Positions 61,066-64,000 of a stretch of 64,000 bases of DNA are shown one piece after another. Origin of the DNA: Prunella strophiata (Eukaryota > Chordata > Aves > Passeriformes > Prunellidae); NCBI GenBank assembly GCA_036583965.1, contig JAZBQD010000019.1, forward strand, positions 15,081,585-15,145,584, in the 5' to 3' direction. Position 1 is the first letter of the stretch, and the number at the start of each line of letters is the position of its first letter. The position numbers and the translations under genes are program-made. The notes under the pieces are model-generated. The model searched no databases. It saw only the letters and a list, made by a program, of their open reading frames with translations, and was not told the DNA's origin.

Positions 61066-61428
61066 CTTTCTTGTGGATTAATTAGGGTAGAAAACTCCAT
61101 GAATATTGTTGTGACTGTGGCTATAAATACTGTGTGCTTATGCTTAAATGTCACTATACTTAACCAACTGAGGTTAATAATATAACTTTCAACGTACAAT
61201 ACATTATAATTAATACAAGTACTTAAACATGAATACTGATATTTTACACAGAAAAAAAGTAGTGCATGATGCTTTTTAAGGATCATGCTAGTCCAGAAAT
61301 ATGTGCTAAGACTAATTTATATACTTTGCCTGGCACTAACATCAGCACTGCTGACATGTTATCTTACTACTTGTTTATTTGTCTTCCTGCCCTCTTATCT
61401 GCCATAGTCTTGTTTCTAAGTTTTTCAC
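61066..61428. other. Unique non-coding stretch
   Basis: No features are recognised. Confidence 0.5.
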
Positions 61429-61535
61429 ACAGTCACAGATTAGTTAGGATTGGAAAGGACCTCTGGAAGTCACCTAGTCCAACACCCATGCCAAGGTACC
61501 CCCACATCAATTTTTGGCACAGGTTTTTTCATTGC
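61429..61535 (-). repeat. CR1 3'-end fragment, minus orientation
   Basis: 'cacagtcacagattagttag', 'gattggaaaggacctctgga', 'agtcacctagtccaacaccc' and 'atgccaaggtaccccc' match the reversed CR1 3' end (tcacagaatcatagaat, ggttggaaaggacctctgg, agatcatctagtccaacccc). Only the terminal ~100 bp is present. The overlapping 98- and 65-codon frames are spurious. Confidence 0.85.
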
Positions 61536-62221
61536 CTGTATTTGCCACAAGGACCCTCCTAGGTGCTATTGCAGTGCTATTCCAGAAATAACTGGATTGT
61601 ACAATTATTTGCAGCTAATATCTATATTACCTCCCAACACTGATTAGAAATCAGACAGATGCTGTTAATTCTAGTTATCTTTTGTGGAAGTAGATGCCTG
61701 TAATGAATCCATATAAGTCAATGCTCTGGAGAAGACATTAGCAAAGACATACCTGTTCTCATGCTGAATTCAGTACCTTTGAGAAAAAAATTTAGTTGTG
61801 TTTGCTAGAGGGGGTAGACTGCATCATTACTGTTAACTATGTTTTTGTTTGGTAAAGCCAATAAAGAATTTCTAAAATAGAAAAGGAGAAAAAGTTGTTA
61901 ATGAGAAAAAAAATCTGTTGGGAGTGCAATTTTTTTCTGGTTAGTTTTAATTAAGGATTGTGATGGAGGGTCATAGTAAACATTTTGTTACCTTTTTACT
62001 GCCTAGCATCAAGAAAAGTTGGTTATTGGAGAGCCAATCACTATTTGGCTATGAAATTTTAATGGTTTGTGAAGAGTTCACTGTACTTCAAAAAGCAAGG
62101 TGATAATTTACAAGCATGCTAATTCTACAAATGTCTTTAGGAAGGATTTATATAGACAAAAAGATAATGAGAAAAAGCTGGATCATATAAGATGGAACAA
62201 GGACGGACAGAGAGAGAAGGA
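61536..62221. other. Unique non-coding stretch
   Basis: No features are recognised. Confidence 0.5.
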
Positions 62222-62618
62222 GCAGGTCAAGGGAGGTCATCCCTCCCTTCTACTCATCACTGGTGAGGTCACACCTGGAGAACAGTTTTGGGTTCCCTAG
62301 CACATGGGAGACCTGGAGCTATTGAACAGTGTCCAGCCAGGAAGATGACTGAGGAGAGTAGACCACCTCTCCTTTAAGGAAAGGCTAAGAGAGATGGGAT
62401 TGTTCAGCCTGAAGAAGAAGTGGCTCAGAGACAGATCTCATCAAGTGTATAAATAGCTGAAGGGTACTTGTAAGGAAGATACTGAAGATAATTTGAGATA
62501 CTCAAAAGTCATTTGGCCATTGTCCCAGCTAAGCTTCTCTAGGTGACCCTGCTTGAGCAGGAGGTTGGATGTGGTGACTTCCAAAAGTCCTTTCCAACCT
62601 CAACCATTCTGTGATTCA
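62222..62618 (+). repeat. CR1 LINE 3' region with internal deletion
   Basis: 'gcaggtcaagggaggtcatc', 'ctactcatcactggtgaggt', 'cacacctggagaacagtttt', 'gagctattgaacagtgtcca', 'cacctctcctttaaggaaag', 'gctaagagagatgggattgt' and 'tcagcctgaagaagaagtgg' match the end of CR1 ORF2 and the start of the 3' UTR. The sequence then jumps to 'actcaaaagtcatttggcca', 'tctaggtgaccctgcttgag' and the tail ending CCATTCTGTGATTC. The usual middle segment present at 20.6 kb (from 'gggtgccaagaggatgg' to 'gttgtggag') is missing, implying an internal deletion. Confidence 0.9.
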
Positions 62619-63280
62619 GAGCAGAGGAAAAGTGAATGAGGATGGAAGAGGGGCTTGTTGAGCAAGTCTGGAGAGCTCTATACATGGAGCAAGCTAACAG
62701 GCAGTCCTGAGGGGAAGAGTATGACAAGTAGGAAGTGCAGAAAGTTGTCACGAGACTTTTTTATCATCTCAGCCCCTCAGTACCACCAACCTCCATGCCT
62801 GTGGTGGTGCCTATCAGGTGACAGTTTCTCTGTCTCAGGAGTGGGACCCTCTGCAGCAAGCATCCTTCCCCCAGTGAACATATCCAGGGAGCAAGGGAGC
62901 AGTGCATTGGTTCCAAGTGCTCCTAAAGTGGTGAAGTAAGGTCAAACAGTGCTTGACTTTCTGGTTAGAACAGTTGTGCAGCGGGACACCAAGGAGCCAG
63001 CAGCTGCAGGTATGTAAGTCACCTGCAGATGAGCAATGCCAGAGTTTAGGAATCACAGTGATAAAGTCTTGTAGATAATCAGAGATGGGACTACGCCTAA
63101 AGGAGGAGAGAAAACAGGACGTACTGCTGGTGACAGTGGTGCTCCACCCGAAGGTTCCTGTTGAGCAGGAAATCCCCAGGTCCCATCTGTGCTGTATGCA
63201 ACCAAAGAGTTTGCAAAAGGGAGTAAGAAGGGGAACGTAACAAAAATTATCAGCAGAACTCATAGGAAGTGCAATAGGAA
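62619..63280. other. Unidentified stretch with several CpGs and a long open frame
   Basis: Sequence downstream of the CR1 tail that I cannot classify. It holds most of the longest open frame in the window (195 codons, minus, 62835-63422). That frame is cysteine/histidine/serine-rich, reads through the TA/TG microsatellite as a Thr-His repeat, and has no recognised domain. CpGs in CAGCGGG, CTACGCC, GACGTAC, CCCGAAG and AACGTA suggest either a relatively young insertion or selective retention. No gene is called. Confidence 0.4.
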
Positions 63281-63312
63281 GTATATATATATGTGTGTGT
63301 GTATGTGTATAC
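63281..63312. repeat. (TA)n(TG)n microsatellite
   Basis: GTATATATATATGTGTGTGT followed by GTATGTGTATAC. The run is a compound TA/TG dinucleotide repeat. Confidence 0.95.
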
Positions 63313-64000
63313 AGGTATGCACACATACCTGCATCTTGCACAGCAAATACCTGAGAGATCTTAAGCAAAACTGAGCAACAGTGGGCACCATGGGTGTGCC
63401 TGTGTGTAAGCATTTGTTGCAAGATGCAGGAAAATAGAGTATCAAAAACATAATTTTAACTGTGAGCACCATAAGGCAAGATATAACATTGATAAGAGCT
63501 GCATTGATGTTCTGTGGAACATCACTCTCTCCTGGACTTCAAAACCAGCAGAAGTGCAGCAATCTGACAATGGTACCACATATTCCTGATTACCAGTAGG
63601 TTGTTAGGAGCAAACCAAGGGATGTATTGGTGACCACAGGATTCTTCTTTGCAGTCCAGCTTCCTATTGGTTCATTCATACTCTGTGGTTATCCAAATGG
63701 CTGTCAAACAACAGGTGTGTGATCAGCATCTTCACTATTGTCTCTACACTTGTATTGTGGTCCAATCTGTCTTGCCAGATCAGATACTGGTTTCACAAAA
63801 GGCTGTCTATCACACATAGAATGAGTGGTGAGAGACAAGTGAACTTCTTATCCTCCAGCATATCTTTAAAAGCCTACTTTCTCCTGGGAATGCTTGCTGA
63901 TTTTCTGTTTGTTCAGGCCAGCTCATTCACTAAGCCACTCTTGTACTTCTTTATCACCTGTCGTTTCATGTTCTTGCATCAACTAATTGTAGAAAATCTC
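63313..64000. other. Unique non-coding stretch to window end
   Basis: No transposon or gene is recognised. Short frames on both strands are interrupted by stops. Confidence 0.5.

Noticed and set aside
1..64000. CRISPR arrays, operons, bacterial mobile elements or an intact endogenous retrovirus
   Set aside because: No regularly spaced direct repeats, no bacterial gene density, and no paired LTRs or recognisable retroviral reading frames were seen; the sequence is vertebrate-like throughout.

Overview
This window looks like non-coding nuclear DNA from a bird, most likely intergenic or deep intronic. I assign no protein-coding gene, tRNA or rRNA. The sequence is AT-rich and CpG-poor, and its recognisable interspersed repeats are sparse. 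The best preserved of them are CR1 non-LTR retrotransposon tails ending in the ATTCTGTG-type 3' motif. That combination (CR1 dominance, low repeat load, a few very old MIR-type SINE remnants, no Alu/L1/B1) fits an avian genome, and G/T-rich runs such as GGTTTGGTTTGG make a songbird plausible. Crocodilian or turtle DNA is less likely because repeat density is low. Open reading frames are short (most under 110 codons; longest 195), overlap one another on both strands and show no recognisable domain, so they are treated as chance frames.

Layout. 1-20 kb: unique sequence with two MIR-type SINE remnants (1.5 and 7.1 kb), a 26-bp perfect palindrome inside a direct repeat (7.3 kb), a homeodomain-motif-rich AT block (10.9-11.6 kb), a T28 tract, an (AAAC)n array and a 16-bp perfect hairpin (15.9 kb). 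20-31 kb: a well-preserved CR1 tail (20.6 kb), two copies of an unnamed diverged repeat (21.1 and 26.8 kb), a shared 25-mer, an (AAATT)n array and older CR1 pieces. 31-42 kb: mostly unique, with two exon-like segments (33.1 and 35.8 kb), a CTCF-like site (33.6 kb), a CpG-retaining block (38.7-39.2 kb) and AT-rich islands.

42-64 kb: an ancient CR1 body next to a younger CR1 tail in opposite orientation (42.6-43.6 kb), an old CR1 (54.9 kb), two CTCF-like sites in the same orientation (55.7 and 57.6 kb), three further CR1 pieces (59.5, 61.4 and 62.2 kb), a 41-T tract and a TA/TG microsatellite.

There is no operon-like organisation or gene cooperation to describe. If the region has a function, it is most likely regulatory (conserved non-coding elements, CTCF anchors) or from an unannotated long non-coding transcript. 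All family names come from recalled consensus patterns read by eye. No database search or alignment was run.
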